DNA of 48,749 bases from Bacteroidales bacterium (GCA_017483985.1 JAFUUB010000083.1:1-48749), one strand, 5' to 3'; shown: positions 9,659 to 18,786, counted from the stretch's first letter. The notes: generated by a model from the letters alone, not told the origin. Numbers and translations: made by a program.

Positions 9659-11386
9659 ATGATGGATAACCAGGAACTACAGATTTGGTGCGCCAACGAC
9701 GGCAAACGCCACAAGGCCGAACTCGGCACGACCCTCCAGGAGATTTCGAAGAAATGGTGCACGAAGGTGCGCGACCCCAAGACCGGCGCGACCGGCCCGG
9801 TACTAGCCGCCCTCGTCGACCACAAGCTCAAGGAACTGAGCTACCGGATGGTCGTCTCCCATGAAATCGAATTCATCGGCTACAGCCACCCCGAAGGACG
9901 CCGCTGCTACATCCGTTCCCTCTGCTTCGTCCTCCAGAAAGCCGTCCGCGACCTCTTCCCGGACAAGATCCTCGTCATCGACCACTCCCTTCCGAGCGGC
10001 CTGTACTGCGAACTCAAGGAATCCGAAAAGATCATCGACGGCCACCATCCCTTCTACTTCCTCAAGGACGAGGAGATCGACCAGCTGAAAAACCGGATGA
10101 AAGCGATCATCGATGCCGACCTGCCTTTCACCAAGGCCAAGATCCTCTCCGAGGAGGCCATCGACATCTACGAGAAACAGAACCAGATGCACAAAGCCGC
10201 CCTGGTCCGCAGCCTCGGCCAGTATACCGCCAGCATCTATACCCTGGACGGGACGAAAGACACCTTCTACGGTCCCCTGGTCCCCTCGACCGGCTACCTG
10301 ACCACCTTTGACCTGACCGGATTCAGCAACGGCTTCTGCCTCCAGCTCCCGACCCTCCCGGACGTCAGCAAGGTCATCCCCATGCGCCGCCAGTCCAAGA
10401 TTGCCGCGACCCTGGCCGAATATTCCCACTGGTGCGACATCGTCGGCATCAACGGCGTGGGCGACCTCAACCGGGCCATCCAGGATGGGAAAGCCGTCGA
10501 CATCATCAATGTCGCCGAAGCCCTGCACGGCCGGAAATACGCCGCCATCGCCGACGAGATCTACCGCCGCCATGCCCAGAGCCGCATCGTCATGATCGCC
10601 GGCCCGTCCTCCAGCGGCAAGACCTCCTCCGCCCTGCGCATCGCCCTCCAGTGCCGGGTCCTCGGCCTCAACCCGAAGGTCATCGAACTGGACAACTACT
10701 TCGTAGACCGGGAGAAGACCCCGCGCGACGAGAACGGCGAATTCGATTTCGAGAGCCTGCACGCCATGGACCTGGAATACCTGAACCTCCAGATCAACCA
10801 GCTGCTCGCCGGCGAAGAAGTGGAAATCCCCCGCTTCGACTTCAAGCAGGGCCAGCGCGCGACCGATGGCCTCGGACGGATGCGCCTCGAAGACAATGAC
10901 ATCCTGATCATGGAAGGCATCCACGCCCTCAACCCGGAGATGACCTCCGCCGTCGACAGCAACCGGATCTTCCGGGTCTTCGCCTCCGCCCTGACCTCGC
11001 TCAACATCGACGAGAACAACAACATCTCCACTTCGGACAACCGCCTGCTCCGCCGCATGGTCCGGGACAACCGCGTCCGCGGCATCACCCCCGAACAGAC
11101 CATCCTGCGCTGGCACAGCGTCCGCCGGGGCGAGAGCAAGAACATCTTCCCCTTCCAGGAGAACGCCGACGCCTTCTTCAATTCGGCCCTCATCTTCGAG
11201 CTCCCGATGCTCAAGTACTACGCCGAGCCGCTGCTGCGGCGCATCATGCCCTCCTCGCCGGCCTACACCGAAGCGGTCCGCCTGCTGAAGTTCCTCAGCT
11301 ACATCACCGCCCTGCAGCCTTCGGAGATCGCGGCCATCCCGCCCACCTCCATCATGCGCGAATTCATCGGCGGCCAGACGCTGTAA
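9659..11386 (+). CDS. Nucleoside (uridine-type) kinase with N-terminal TGS-like region
   Basis: This 575-residue cytoplasmic protein has an N-terminal part resembling the TGS and second domains of threonyl-tRNA synthetase. A phosphoribulokinase/uridine-kinase P-loop domain follows. The P-loop is IAGPSSSGKTSS (about residue 318), followed by a DNYFVDREKTPRDENGEFDFE acceptor loop of the uridine-kinase type and ILIMEGIHALNP. This fusion is common in Bacteroidota and Firmicutes, where it is annotated simply as nucleoside kinase. The role is probably salvage of uridine or cytidine, but the exact substrate is unproven. A terminator follows at 11399. Confidence 0.85.
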   Translation: MMDNQELQIWCANDGKRHKAELGTTLQEISKKWCTKVRDPKTGATGPVLAALVDHKLKELSYRMVVSHEIEFIGYSHPEGRRCYIRSLCFVLQKAVRDLFPDKILVIDHSLPSGLYCELKESEKIIDGHHPFYFLKDEEIDQLKNRMKAIIDADLPFTKAKILSEEAIDIYEKQNQMHKAALVRSLGQYTASIYTLDGTKDTFYGPLVPSTGYLTTFDLTGFSNGFCLQLPTLPDVSKVIPMRRQSKIAATLAEYSHWCDIVGINGVGDLNRAIQDGKAVDIINVAEALHGRKYAAIADEIYRRHAQSRIVMIAGPSSSGKTSSALRIALQCRVLGLNPKVIELDNYFVDREKTPRDENGEFDFESLHAMDLEYLNLQINQLLAGEEVEIPRFDFKQGQRATDGLGRMRLEDNDILIMEGIHALNPEMTSAVDSNRIFRVFASALTSLNIDENNNISTSDNRLLRRMVRDNRVRGITPEQTILRWHSVRRGESKNIFPFQENADAFFNSALIFELPMLKYYAEPLLRRIMPSSPAYTEAVRLLKFLSYITALQPSEIAAIPPTSIMREFIGGQTL

Positions 11387-11398
11387 GGCCCGAGTGTC

Positions 11399-11430
11399 TT
11401 CTCGAGATACAGCCTCCGAGAAATTTTTTG
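11399..11430 (+). terminator. Intrinsic terminator after the nucleoside kinase
   Basis: TTCTCG (11399-11404) pairs with CGAGAA (11417-11422). ATTTTTTG follows immediately. The stem is short but the T run is good. Confidence 0.55.
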
Positions 11431-11522
11431 TTATATGCGTATGTTATATAATACATTTTAATATCTTTGCTTAAATTAATGCACACCAGTCGTTTCTTCC
11501 AAACTTTGTAAACAATAATCCG

Positions 11523-11897
11523 ATGAAACACAAATATGTCTTATGGTTTATAACTTCTTTTTTCATCATTGCGATTGTTGCATTCGTAATAATGATGGTT
11601 GCTCCGGAATCTATACTTTGGGAAATTGTTATCGCTTCCGCATTCCCCCTATCCGGCGGAGTTCTTGTCTACCTATTTCTAAAAGAAAAAGGAAGGATTT
11701 CAAAGCCATTAACAAAGAAAGATATTGTCCAATTTAGCGTCTCACTTATTATCATCGCTGTCTGGTATTGGCTTCTGTACTTCTCAGATCTGAGTTCGTC
11801 CATCAAAGAGAAAATAACATGGCCCATCGTCTCCATCATTCTATTGCTTCCTATTATCCTTCTGCTCATTCACCATATCAAAAAAAATAAGAAATAA
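11523..11897 (+). CDS. Small AT-rich integral membrane protein, unknown function
   Basis: This 124-residue protein has four likely membrane helices (about residues 7-28, 33-52, 70-88 and 98-117) and a lysine-rich C-terminus. I do not recognise a family. The gene and its 5' region are much AT-richer than every neighbour (A/T-ending codons, poly-A tail), which suggests recent transfer. A TATCTTTG -7-like box at 11462-11469 could drive it. No partner gene gives a functional hint. Confidence 0.65.
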   Translation: MKHKYVLWFITSFFIIAIVAFVIMMVAPESILWEIVIASAFPLSGGVLVYLFLKEKGRISKPLTKKDIVQFSVSLIIIAVWYWLLYFSDLSSSIKEKITWPIVSIILLLPIILLLIHHIKKNKK

Positions 11898-11899
11898 AA

Positions 11900-11927
11900 A
11901 AGGAAGAGGTCATTCGGCCTCTTCCTT
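11900..11927 (-). terminator. Terminator overlapping the 3' end of the minus-strand lipoprotein gene
   Basis: A perfect 10-bp stem (AAGGAAGAGG / CCTCTTCCTT) with an 8-nt loop is followed on the minus strand by TTTTTTATTTCTTATTTTTTT. The stem includes the last codons of the minus-strand gene. It can also slow transcription coming from the plus-strand membrane gene. Confidence 0.75.
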
Positions 11928-12401
11928 GTCGTTTGATACGGGTTTAACGATCGGGATGTCTCCTTTCCCATTATAGTCCGTGCCTTCGTACCAGATGTGG
12001 CGCTGGAACACCGGCACGCCGTTTTCCTCATAATAGAGGTTTTCGATGGTCACCTCTGCCGTGGTTCCGTCCGTCAGGCAGATCATCAGGGGTTCCTTGT
12101 CGTAGCGGTCCTTGGCACCGAGCGGGCCAAAGACCATCGCTACGGGATTGTGGTTGTTGTCATAGTCCACCGACAGGCGGGGCTGGCCGCTGCCGGATAT
12201 ATCATAGGTTTGTTTCATGAACGTGACCGTCAGGGCCGTCTCCCCGCCCAGCAGGTTGTTCCCTTCCTCGTCCTTGACGGTGAAACCGACTTCGATCGGG
12301 AAAGGTTCGGACTTGTCCGGGTCATTGTCCTCCCTATAGCAGCCGGCCAGCCCGGGTACGACCAGGAGGAGGGTAAGCAAAATCTGACGGTATCTGTTCA
12401 C
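11910..12401 (-). CDS. Small exported lipoprotein, unknown function
   Basis: This 163-residue protein begins at GTG 12401 (MNRYRQILLTLLLVVPGLAGC), giving a normal lipoprotein signal with cysteine near residue 21. A TTG start at 12425 is possible but only adds an atypical leader. The mature part (EVGFTVKDEEGNNLLGGETAL ...) looks like a small beta-sandwich of the kind found in uncharacterised Bacteroidota surface lipoproteins. No catalytic motif is visible. It is convergent with the AT-rich membrane gene. Confidence 0.65.
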   Translation of the reverse strand: MNRYRQILLTLLLVVPGLAGCYREDNDPDKSEPFPIEVGFTVKDEEGNNLLGGETALTVTFMKQTYDISGSGQPRLSVDYDNNHNPVAMVFGPLGAKDRYDKEPLMICLTDGTTAEVTIENLYYEENGVPVFQRHIWYEGTDYNGKGDIPIVKPVSNDKEEAE

Positions 12402-12517
12402 GGGTATTCTCTCAATTAATCTCAAGAATTCAGATGCAACTTCGGGGGGAAACGCTGCATTTTCCCAAAAAATTTCTTACATTTGGGATTGAAACAAACT
12501 CTAAATCCCCCATAATT

Positions 12518-12703
12518 ATGTCCACGATTATCTACATCATCGGTCTTGTCCTGTCCATTCTCGCCGTCCTTGACATCCTCAAGAAGCCCATCAGCATGGT
12601 TGGTAAGATCATCTGCTCCGTCCTGGTGCTGATTACCAGCTGGATCGGCCTGCTGGTCTACTACCTGTATGCCAAGGACCACATCGTCGAATGGTTCAAG
12701 TAA
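12518..12703 (+). CDS. 61-residue membrane protein, phospholipase D nuclease N-terminal-like
   Basis: The protein has two membrane helices with the pattern seen in PLDc_N proteins (AVLDILKK ... KIICSVLVLITSWIGLLVYYLYAKD). The start at 12518 is chosen because the family begins at this point and TACATTTG (12478-12485, a -7 box) lies 33 bases upstream; the open frame continues 28 codons further. Its stop codon overlaps the GH29 start by 13 bases (ATGGTTCAAGTAA), implying translational coupling. Function is unknown. Confidence 0.6.
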   Translation: MSTIIYIIGLVLSILAVLDILKKPISMVGKIICSVLVLITSWIGLLVYYLYAKDHIVEWFK

Positions 12704-14052
12704 ACCGGCTGAAAATAGTACTCTGCCTGCTGCTCGCGGCGCTGGTCCTCCAGCCGTCGCGGGCGCAGTCTTTGTCCCCTGAAAGCCCGGAGGACAAGGC
12801 GGCACGCATGCAGTGGTTCGACAGCGCCAAGCTGGGCATCTTCATCCACTGGGGCATCTATGCCGTAGACGGGGTCTCCGAGAGCTGGTCGTTCTACAAC
12901 AACTACCTGCCCTACGAGCAGTACATGGCCCAGAAAAAGGGCTTCACCGCCTCCAAATACAATCCGGCCGACTGGGTCCGCCTGATCAAGGAAAGCGGGG
13001 CGCAGTACACCGTCATCACGTCCAAGCACCACGACGGCGTCGCCCTGTGGGACACCAAGGCCTCCGACCTGAGCGTCGTGCGGCAGACCCCGGCGCGCCG
13101 CGACCTGCTGACCCCCTTCGTCAGGGAGGTCCGCAAACAAGGCCTCAAACTGGGACTGTATTACTCCCTGCTGGACTGGTCCCATCCGGATTATCCGAAT
13201 TTCACCAAGACCTCGACCCGCTACCGCATCGCCGACGACCCCAAGCGCTGGCAGCAGTTCGTGGATTTCGACTTCGCCCAGCTCAAGGAACTCACAAAGG
13301 CCTACAAGCCGGACCTCTGGTGGTTCGACGGCGACTGGGAGCAGACCGCGGAGGCCTGGCATGCCCCCGAAATCATCAACCTCCTGCGCAGCGACAATCC
13401 GGGGACCATCGTCAACTCCCGCATCCAGGGATACGGCGACTACGGCACCCCCGAACAGGGCGTCCCGACCGTCCGGCCCGAAGACCGCTACTGGGAACTG
13501 TGCTATACGATCAACGACTCCTGGGGTTTCCAGCACACGGACGTCAACTTCAAGACCCCCTTCATGGTGCTGCGCACCTTCGTGGACTGCCTGAGCATGG
13601 GCGGGAACCTGCTGCTGGACATCGGCCCTCGGGAAGACGGGACGATCCCGGAAGAAGAAGTCGCCGTCCTGAAGGAACTGGGACGCTGGACCGCCAAGCA
13701 CAAGGAAGCCGTCTACCAGACCCGCGCCGGCATCCCCGCGGACTGCGTCCAGGGCTACACCACCCTCAACCCAGCCGGAGACATCCTCTACATCTACCTG
13801 CCCTACAAACCCGTCGGGCCGGTCGAGGTCAAGGGGATCATGAACCAGGTCAACCGGGTCTGGGTCGTGGGCAACGGTTCGATGCTGAATTACAAGGTCT
13901 ATAACAAGAATTACTGGAGCGACATCCCCGGCCTGCTGGAAATCGACGTACCCGAGCAGGCGCTGGATCCCTCCGTCACCGTCCTGGCCGTCCTCCTCGA
14001 CGGTCCCGTGAAGCTCTATCGTGGGGCCGGCGCCGTCATGACGGTCAACTAA
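12691..14052 (+). CDS. GH29 alpha-L-fucosidase
   Basis: This 453-residue enzyme has a signal peptide (RLKIVLCLLLAALVLQPSRAQS). The GH29 fold starts with WFDSAKLGIFIHWGIYAV and contains SKHHDGVALWDTK. The likely nucleophile aspartate is in LWWFDGDWEQ (about residue 212). The mid-region MGGNLLLDIGPREDG is a family hallmark. It removes terminal alpha-linked fucose from glycans in the periplasm; linkage preference cannot be read. It overlaps the preceding 61-residue gene by 13 bases and ends at a convergent terminator. No SusC/D pair accompanies it, although the starch locus lies beyond the terminator. Confidence 0.92.
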   Translation: MVQVNRLKIVLCLLLAALVLQPSRAQSLSPESPEDKAARMQWFDSAKLGIFIHWGIYAVDGVSESWSFYNNYLPYEQYMAQKKGFTASKYNPADWVRLIKESGAQYTVITSKHHDGVALWDTKASDLSVVRQTPARRDLLTPFVREVRKQGLKLGLYYSLLDWSHPDYPNFTKTSTRYRIADDPKRWQQFVDFDFAQLKELTKAYKPDLWWFDGDWEQTAEAWHAPEIINLLRSDNPGTIVNSRIQGYGDYGTPEQGVPTVRPEDRYWELCYTINDSWGFQHTDVNFKTPFMVLRTFVDCLSMGGNLLLDIGPREDGTIPEEEVAVLKELGRWTAKHKEAVYQTRAGIPADCVQGYTTLNPAGDILYIYLPYKPVGPVEVKGIMNQVNRVWVVGNGSMLNYKVYNKNYWSDIPGLLEIDVPEQALDPSVTVLAVLLDGPVKLYRGAGAVMTVN

Positions 14053-14087
14053 AAAGAGACCAACTCAATTTTGAGTCAGCCTCTTTT
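14052..14087. terminator. Bidirectional terminator between GH29 and GH13 genes
   Basis: AAAAGAG (14052-14058) pairs with CTCTTTT (14081-14087). An inner ACTCAA / TTGAGT stem lies at 14063-14076. It sits between two convergent genes and has A/T tracts on both sides. Confidence 0.7.
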
Positions 14088-14104
14088 CCATCTGTCAGTC
14101 CGTA

Positions 14105-15442
14105 TTATTTCGACAGGATCACGAAGCCCCACGGGGCGAGGACGCAGGAGCCGTCCTTGGCGGGCTCACCGCTCATGGCATCCTTATAGCCGGTCGGCAG
14201 CAGCACCTGGGCCGGCTCGGTACCGAGGTTGGCGAAGACAAAGACTTCCTGCTTGCCCGCCTTTCGGCTGAAAGCCAGCACATTCTCCGGAACGCCTTCC
14301 ACATAGGTCAGCTTGCCGCCGCGCTCGCCCGGGGCGAGGGCTTCGGCATTGGCGTGGCGCATCGCGGTCAGCTTGGTGAAGAAATCGGTATAGGAATTGG
14401 CACTCCAGTCCGTAATCGGATCGTTCTCAAAGAACTCCAGCCGGCGGTCCAGGCCGATTTCCTGGCCGGTGTAGATCAGCGGCCAGCCCTTCGGCAGGGT
14501 GAAGCACAGGGCGGCCATGACATTGGCGGCCTCGCCCATGCGCTCGAATTCCGTCCCGCTCCAGGAATTCTCGTCGTGATTGGAGGTGAACATCATCCGG
14601 AAGTTCTCCGCGCCCATCCAGGCATCGTCTTCCGCCAGGTAGGCCTTCAGGTCGGCCACGCCGGCCTTGCCCTGGGCGATGTCGTTCATCAGGTGGTGGA
14701 GCTTCCAGGCATAGGAGGCATCGAAGGTCTCGCGCGGGTCGGTCAGCTCCGGCTTCTCGGCCTCGGCCAGCAGCAGCATCTCAGGATAATCCTTCTTCAT
14801 CTGCGGCAGGATCCCCTTCCAGAACTTGGCCGGGACCTCGCCGGCGGCGTCGCAGCGGAAGCCGTCCACGCCCTTGTCCAGCCAGAAGCGCATGCATTCG
14901 GCCTGCGCGGCCCAGACCGCCTCATTCTCATAATTGAGGCTGCGGGTGTCGGTCCAGTCATACTCCCAGATGGCGTTGCCCAGGGAATCACGCTCGTAGA
15001 AATCCGCCGGTTTTTCGGTCATCCAGACATGGTCCGGGGCGGTCTGGTTGGCCACCCAGTCCAGGATCACCTTGAAGCCGAGCTTGTGGGCCTCGGCAAG
15101 GAGGTTCTCGAAGTCGGCCATGGTGCCGAACTCGGGGTTGACCTTGGTGTAGTCGGAGATGGCATAGTAGGAGCCCAGGGACCCCTTGCGCTCGACCGTG
15201 CCGATCTCGTACATCGGCATCAGCCAGAGGACGTCGACGCCGAGTTTCTTCAGGCGCGGGAGTTGGGCGGTGACCCCGTCAAAGGAAGCTTCCGGTGAGA
15301 ACTGGCGGATGTTGACTTCATAGACGACCGTATTGTAGATCCACTCCGGGTGGAGGCGTTCGGCGGTCTTTTTGTTTCCGCAGGCGGCCAGGGTCAGCAG
15401 GGCCGCCAGGGCGAGAAGAGTCTTTTTCATATGCAGTTTCAT
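14105..15442 (-). CDS. GH13 alpha-amylase-family lipoprotein
   Basis: This 445-residue lipoprotein (KKTLLALAALLTLAACG) is a glycoside hydrolase of family 13. The TIM-barrel motifs are in order: LDWVANQT, GFRCDAA with nucleophile D198, LLLAEAE with acid/base E227, and TSNHD with D290 (numbered from the first Met). It probably hydrolyses alpha-1,4-glucan oligosaccharides at the cell envelope. The start at 15442 overlaps the upstream GH13 stop as ATGA, implying coupling; the ATG at 15430 is an equally good signal-peptide start. It is the last gene of the MFS-GH13-GH13 operon. At 445 residues it is shorter than its neighbour because it lacks the inserted domain. Confidence 0.93.
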   Translation of the reverse strand: MKLHMKKTLLALAALLTLAACGNKKTAERLHPEWIYNTVVYEVNIRQFSPEASFDGVTAQLPRLKKLGVDVLWLMPMYEIGTVERKGSLGSYYAISDYTKVNPEFGTMADFENLLAEAHKLGFKVILDWVANQTAPDHVWMTEKPADFYERDSLGNAIWEYDWTDTRSLNYENEAVWAAQAECMRFWLDKGVDGFRCDAAGEVPAKFWKGILPQMKKDYPEMLLLAEAEKPELTDPRETFDASYAWKLHHLMNDIAQGKAGVADLKAYLAEDDAWMGAENFRMMFTSNHDENSWSGTEFERMGEAANVMAALCFTLPKGWPLIYTGQEIGLDRRLEFFENDPITDWSANSYTDFFTKLTAMRHANAEALAPGERGGKLTYVEGVPENVLAFSRKAGKQEVFVFANLGTEPAQVLLPTGYKDAMSGEPAKDGSCVLAPWGFVILSK

Positions 15443-17439
15443 TGTAAGTCAAACACGACGGAAGAGTTGCCGCCGATGGTCAGTTTCCCGCCATCCGTCC
15501 GGGCAGTACCCAGCAGGGCAATCGGTTTGGACAGATTGTCCGACAGCGACAGGGTCTTTTCCTTCGTACCCACGTTATGGACGACCAGCACCTTTCCGCC
15601 ATCGGAAGCAGTCATGTACCAGGCAACCACCGAAACGGAGCCCGTGGAAGGGCCGTTAGTCATCGTGCCCTCAGCAAGAGCCGAATAGGTATTCCGCAGG
15701 ATGCCAAAGGTCTTGTAGACATTCAGCAGGCTGTTCTTGTCAGCAAATTGTGCCTCCACGGAAATGCTTCCTGTCAGCATATTGTTGTCAACCTTGTTGT
15801 TGACGCCTTTCTTGGCGCAGTCGGTGCCTGCCTTGTCCCACAGGATAGGCGCGCGGAGATACTCGTCGCCCTGGTTCTTGGAATTGCCCCAGTAGCCCAG
15901 TTCCTCGCCCTGATAGACAAACGGTTTGCCCGGGGTGGTCAGGAGGATGGCGGCAGCCTGCTTCTCCTTGGCCAGGTTCTTTCCCAGGTCATCGGCGGCA
16001 CGGACTTCACCGCCGCCAGTCTGGCTGGAATGGTCATGGTTGGTCAGGAACAGGGAGGTCTGGGCATCGGGGCGAACGGCCTTGTGGTCCCGCAGGAACC
16101 CATTGACCGTCGATACATACGAGGATGCATCCTGGTCGGTCAGGGTACTGTACAGCAACGGCCAGTATCCGAACTCGAAACAGGAAGTGATGCCCTTGTA
16201 GTAGTCCTTTTCTACATTGTGGGAATCCCAAGCCTCACCGACCATGAAGATGTCATCCGAATGACCCGCCGCCTTGTAGGTGGCGTTGCAGTGGTCATAC
16301 CATGCCTTGAGGAAGGTCTGGTTGGCAGAATTATTATAGGAATTGATGCCGCCGCAGATGTGCTTGACAGCATCCAGGCGGAGACCGTCGACGCCCATCC
16401 CGATCCATTTGTCCGCCGAGGCGGCCAGGTCCTGGAAACAGGCGTTGCTCTCGACCATGGACAGGTCCCCATAGTTCAGGTCCGGCATCCAGTCACTGAA
16501 AGCACCCATATAGTACAGGGTTTCCGTGGTGAGATTGGAAAGCTCGATCCGATAACGTCCTGAACCCGTGAAAGAGATATCCAGTCCGTCACTGGCCAGA
16601 TTGAGAGGATTTCCCTCCGTAAGGGTAGTATGTCCTTCCTGGGCTCCGTATTTCACCTCCCATTCGTTTTTCCGGACCAGCAGTCCGAAACTGCCGTCCA
16701 GGTCGACAACGACATAATAGGTCCCGTCACCCTTTTCCACGAAGGGAACTTCCCCACCCTCCAGGCCGGTGCCCCAAAGCCACAACTGCCAGGGAGAACT
16801 CCCCGTTACGACTTCTTCCGTGGTTTTGGAAATGGTAAGTTTGGGAGATCCTCCCGCTGCTTTCTTCCATTCTCCTGACTGATAGGTCGTTCCCTTCAGC
16901 ATCGGGAACTTGCTGTAGTCTGCGGAGGGGTTTGAACTGAAGAAATAGTAGTCGCGGTATTTGCTGGTAGGATCGGACAGGGCCTGGGTGAACCAGGCAT
17001 TCCCCTTGCCGGAATGGTTCAGGACATAGTCGATATAAATCTTGATGCCCTTGGCATGAGCCTTCGTAACCAATGATTTGAAATCCGCTTCCGTTCCGAA
17101 CGTAGGATTCACCGTGTAATAATCCTTTACATCGTAGCCATGGTAGGAATCGGAAGGATGGATCGGCGACAGCCAGAGCGCCGTCGCGCCCAGGCTTTCC
17201 AGGTAATCCAGCTTGTTCTCGATGCCCTTGAAATCACCGATGCCGTCCCCGTTGCTGTCCGCAAAGGAATAGACCAGCAACTGGTAGGTCATCGATCCCC
17301 TTTTCTGCTTGTCCCAGGATTTGGGAGAGGGGGTAAGGGAGGACTCCCCTGCCGGATCGACCGGATCCGGGGTATGACCCGACTTGCCGCAAGCCGCCAG
17401 CAAGAGGAGGATGGGAATCAGTAACCGGAAGCGTTTCAT
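15439..17439 (-). CDS. GH13 alpha-amylase lipoprotein with inserted domain (SusG-like)
   Basis: This 666-residue lipoprotein (lipobox LLLLAACG) is a probable cell-surface amylase. The family 13 motifs are intact: IDYVLNHSG, DGLRLDAVKH (nucleophile D356), FMVGEAWD (E402) and FLTNHDH (D469). Between about residues 190 and 312 a separate beta-rich domain with several tryptophans (SPWQLWLWG) interrupts the B domain. This is the same position at which SusG of B. thetaiotaomicron carries CBM58, so a starch-binding role is likely but unproven. A C-terminal beta domain (domain C) closes the protein. It lies 3 bases after the MFS gene and overlaps the next GH13 gene by four bases. Confidence 0.93.
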   Translation of the reverse strand: MKRFRLLIPILLLLAACGKSGHTPDPVDPAGESSLTPSPKSWDKQKRGSMTYQLLVYSFADSNGDGIGDFKGIENKLDYLESLGATALWLSPIHPSDSYHGYDVKDYYTVNPTFGTEADFKSLVTKAHAKGIKIYIDYVLNHSGKGNAWFTQALSDPTSKYRDYYFFSSNPSADYSKFPMLKGTTYQSGEWKKAAGGSPKLTISKTTEEVVTGSSPWQLWLWGTGLEGGEVPFVEKGDGTYYVVVDLDGSFGLLVRKNEWEVKYGAQEGHTTLTEGNPLNLASDGLDISFTGSGRYRIELSNLTTETLYYMGAFSDWMPDLNYGDLSMVESNACFQDLAASADKWIGMGVDGLRLDAVKHICGGINSYNNSANQTFLKAWYDHCNATYKAAGHSDDIFMVGEAWDSHNVEKDYYKGITSCFEFGYWPLLYSTLTDQDASSYVSTVNGFLRDHKAVRPDAQTSLFLTNHDHSSQTGGGEVRAADDLGKNLAKEKQAAAILLTTPGKPFVYQGEELGYWGNSKNQGDEYLRAPILWDKAGTDCAKKGVNNKVDNNMLTGSISVEAQFADKNSLLNVYKTFGILRNTYSALAEGTMTNGPSTGSVSVVAWYMTASDGGKVLVVHNVGTKEKTLSLSDNLSKPIALLGTARTDGGKLTIGGNSSVVFDLQ

Positions 17440-17442
17440 ACA

Positions 17443-18756
17443 CTATTTGATCAAACGGACACACAAGGCGCCCAGTACCAGGAAGATGCCGGCGATCAGC
17501 AGCATGGCCGGCTGGCTGCCGCCCACGAGGCTCATCACGAGGCCTCCGGTCGCGGCGGCGACGATCTGCGGGAGGCAGATGGTACCGTTGAACAGGCCCA
17601 GGTAGCTGCCCATGTACGGGCTGCCTTCCAGGGCGTTGGTTAGCAGGGTGAACGGCAGGGCGAGCATGGCGGCCCAGGCGAAGCCGATCAGGAAATACGA
17701 GCCGAAGAGCAGGTATTTGTCATGCAGGAACAGCACCGAGGCGAAGCCCACGGCACCGACCAGCAGGCTGACCACATAGGCCGTCTTGAGGTTCTTGAAA
17801 CGCGGCAGGACCGTGGCCCAGAGGATGGAGCCGATCGCCTGGACGGCGAAAAGCACGCCCACCCAGTTGCCCGCGTCCTGATAAGCGGCGGAAGCGGTGT
17901 CGGTGGTGTGCCACACATTGTCGGCGATGGCGCCGTTGGTATAGGTCCACATATAGAGGAACGCAGCCCAGCAGAAGAACTGCACCAGACCGACGGTCCA
18001 GAAGGTCTTCGGCGCCTTGAACAGCAGCTGGAAGAGACCTTCGCTCTCCTTTTTCTCCTCCTTGGCCTGGAGGTCGATGCCGTGGAACTCGGCATACTCC
18101 TTCGGGGGCATTTCCTTGACGCGCAGGAACGTATAGATCACACAGAGGATCAGGATGGCGGCGCCGGCATAGAAGGACCAGATCACGGAGTCCGGGACGA
18201 CACCTTGGGGAGCGGTGTTGGCAATGCCGATCCAGGTAAAGAAGATCGGGAAGAGGTAGCCCACCAGGGAACCCGCATTGCACAGGAAGCTCTGGATCGA
18301 GTAAGCGGTCGTCTTCTGCTCCTCGCCGACCATCATCTTGAACGGCTGCATGGCGACGTTGATGCTGGTATCCAGGAAGATCAGCGAGAAGAGGCCGAAC
18401 CACATGGCGGCGTTCAGGCCCAAAAAGGCATAAGCCGTCGACAGGTTCAGGCTGCCGGCGTTCGGCAGGAAGATCATGACCAGCACGGCCACGATGGCGC
18501 CTACGAGCAGGTACGGCTTGCGGCGGCCCATCTTGCACCAGGTCCGGTCGGAGTACTTACCGATCAGCGGCTGGACGATCATGCCCATCAGCGGAGGCAG
18601 GATCCAGAAAAATGACAGGGTGTGCGGGTCAGCGCCGAGGGTGGCGAAGATGCGGCTGATGTTCGCGCTCTGGAGCGCATAAGCGATCTGGACACCGAAG
18701 AAGCCGAAGCTCAGGTCGACCATCTCGCGGAAGGTCAAGTGGCGTTTTGTATTCAT
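17443..18756 (-). CDS. MFS sugar transporter (maltose/glucoside type)
   Basis: This 437-residue inner-membrane carrier has 12 predicted helices. It contains SFFWILPPLMGMIVQPLIG followed by YSDRTWCKMGRRKPY, the loop 2-3 signature seen in the GPH/SLC45-like MFS group that Bacteroidota use for maltose and maltodextrins. The start at 18756 is chosen because the protein then begins MNTKRHLTFREMVDLSFGFFG; the frame is open 23 codons more but crosses the promoter. It is the first gene of a three-gene operon with two GH13 enzymes, which indicates import of their products. A tandem LytTR-type site and a good promoter lie directly upstream. Confidence 0.88.
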   Translation of the reverse strand: MNTKRHLTFREMVDLSFGFFGVQIAYALQSANISRIFATLGADPHTLSFFWILPPLMGMIVQPLIGKYSDRTWCKMGRRKPYLLVGAIVAVLVMIFLPNAGSLNLSTAYAFLGLNAAMWFGLFSLIFLDTSINVAMQPFKMMVGEEQKTTAYSIQSFLCNAGSLVGYLFPIFFTWIGIANTAPQGVVPDSVIWSFYAGAAILILCVIYTFLRVKEMPPKEYAEFHGIDLQAKEEKKESEGLFQLLFKAPKTFWTVGLVQFFCWAAFLYMWTYTNGAIADNVWHTTDTASAAYQDAGNWVGVLFAVQAIGSILWATVLPRFKNLKTAYVVSLLVGAVGFASVLFLHDKYLLFGSYFLIGFAWAAMLALPFTLLTNALEGSPYMGSYLGLFNGTICLPQIVAAATGGLVMSLVGGSQPAMLLIAGIFLVLGALCVRLIK

Positions 18757-18786
18757 GGTGTTACCAATATGCGGATATAAAACCAA

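Noticed and set aside
12402..12425. TTG start at 12425 for the minus-strand lipoprotein
   Set aside because: It adds eight non-signal residues; GTG at 12401 gives a normal lipoprotein signal peptide.
14105..15442. Shorter GH13 gene as a truncated pseudogene
   Set aside because: All catalytic motifs, the signal peptide and both ends are intact; it only lacks the inserted domain of its neighbour.
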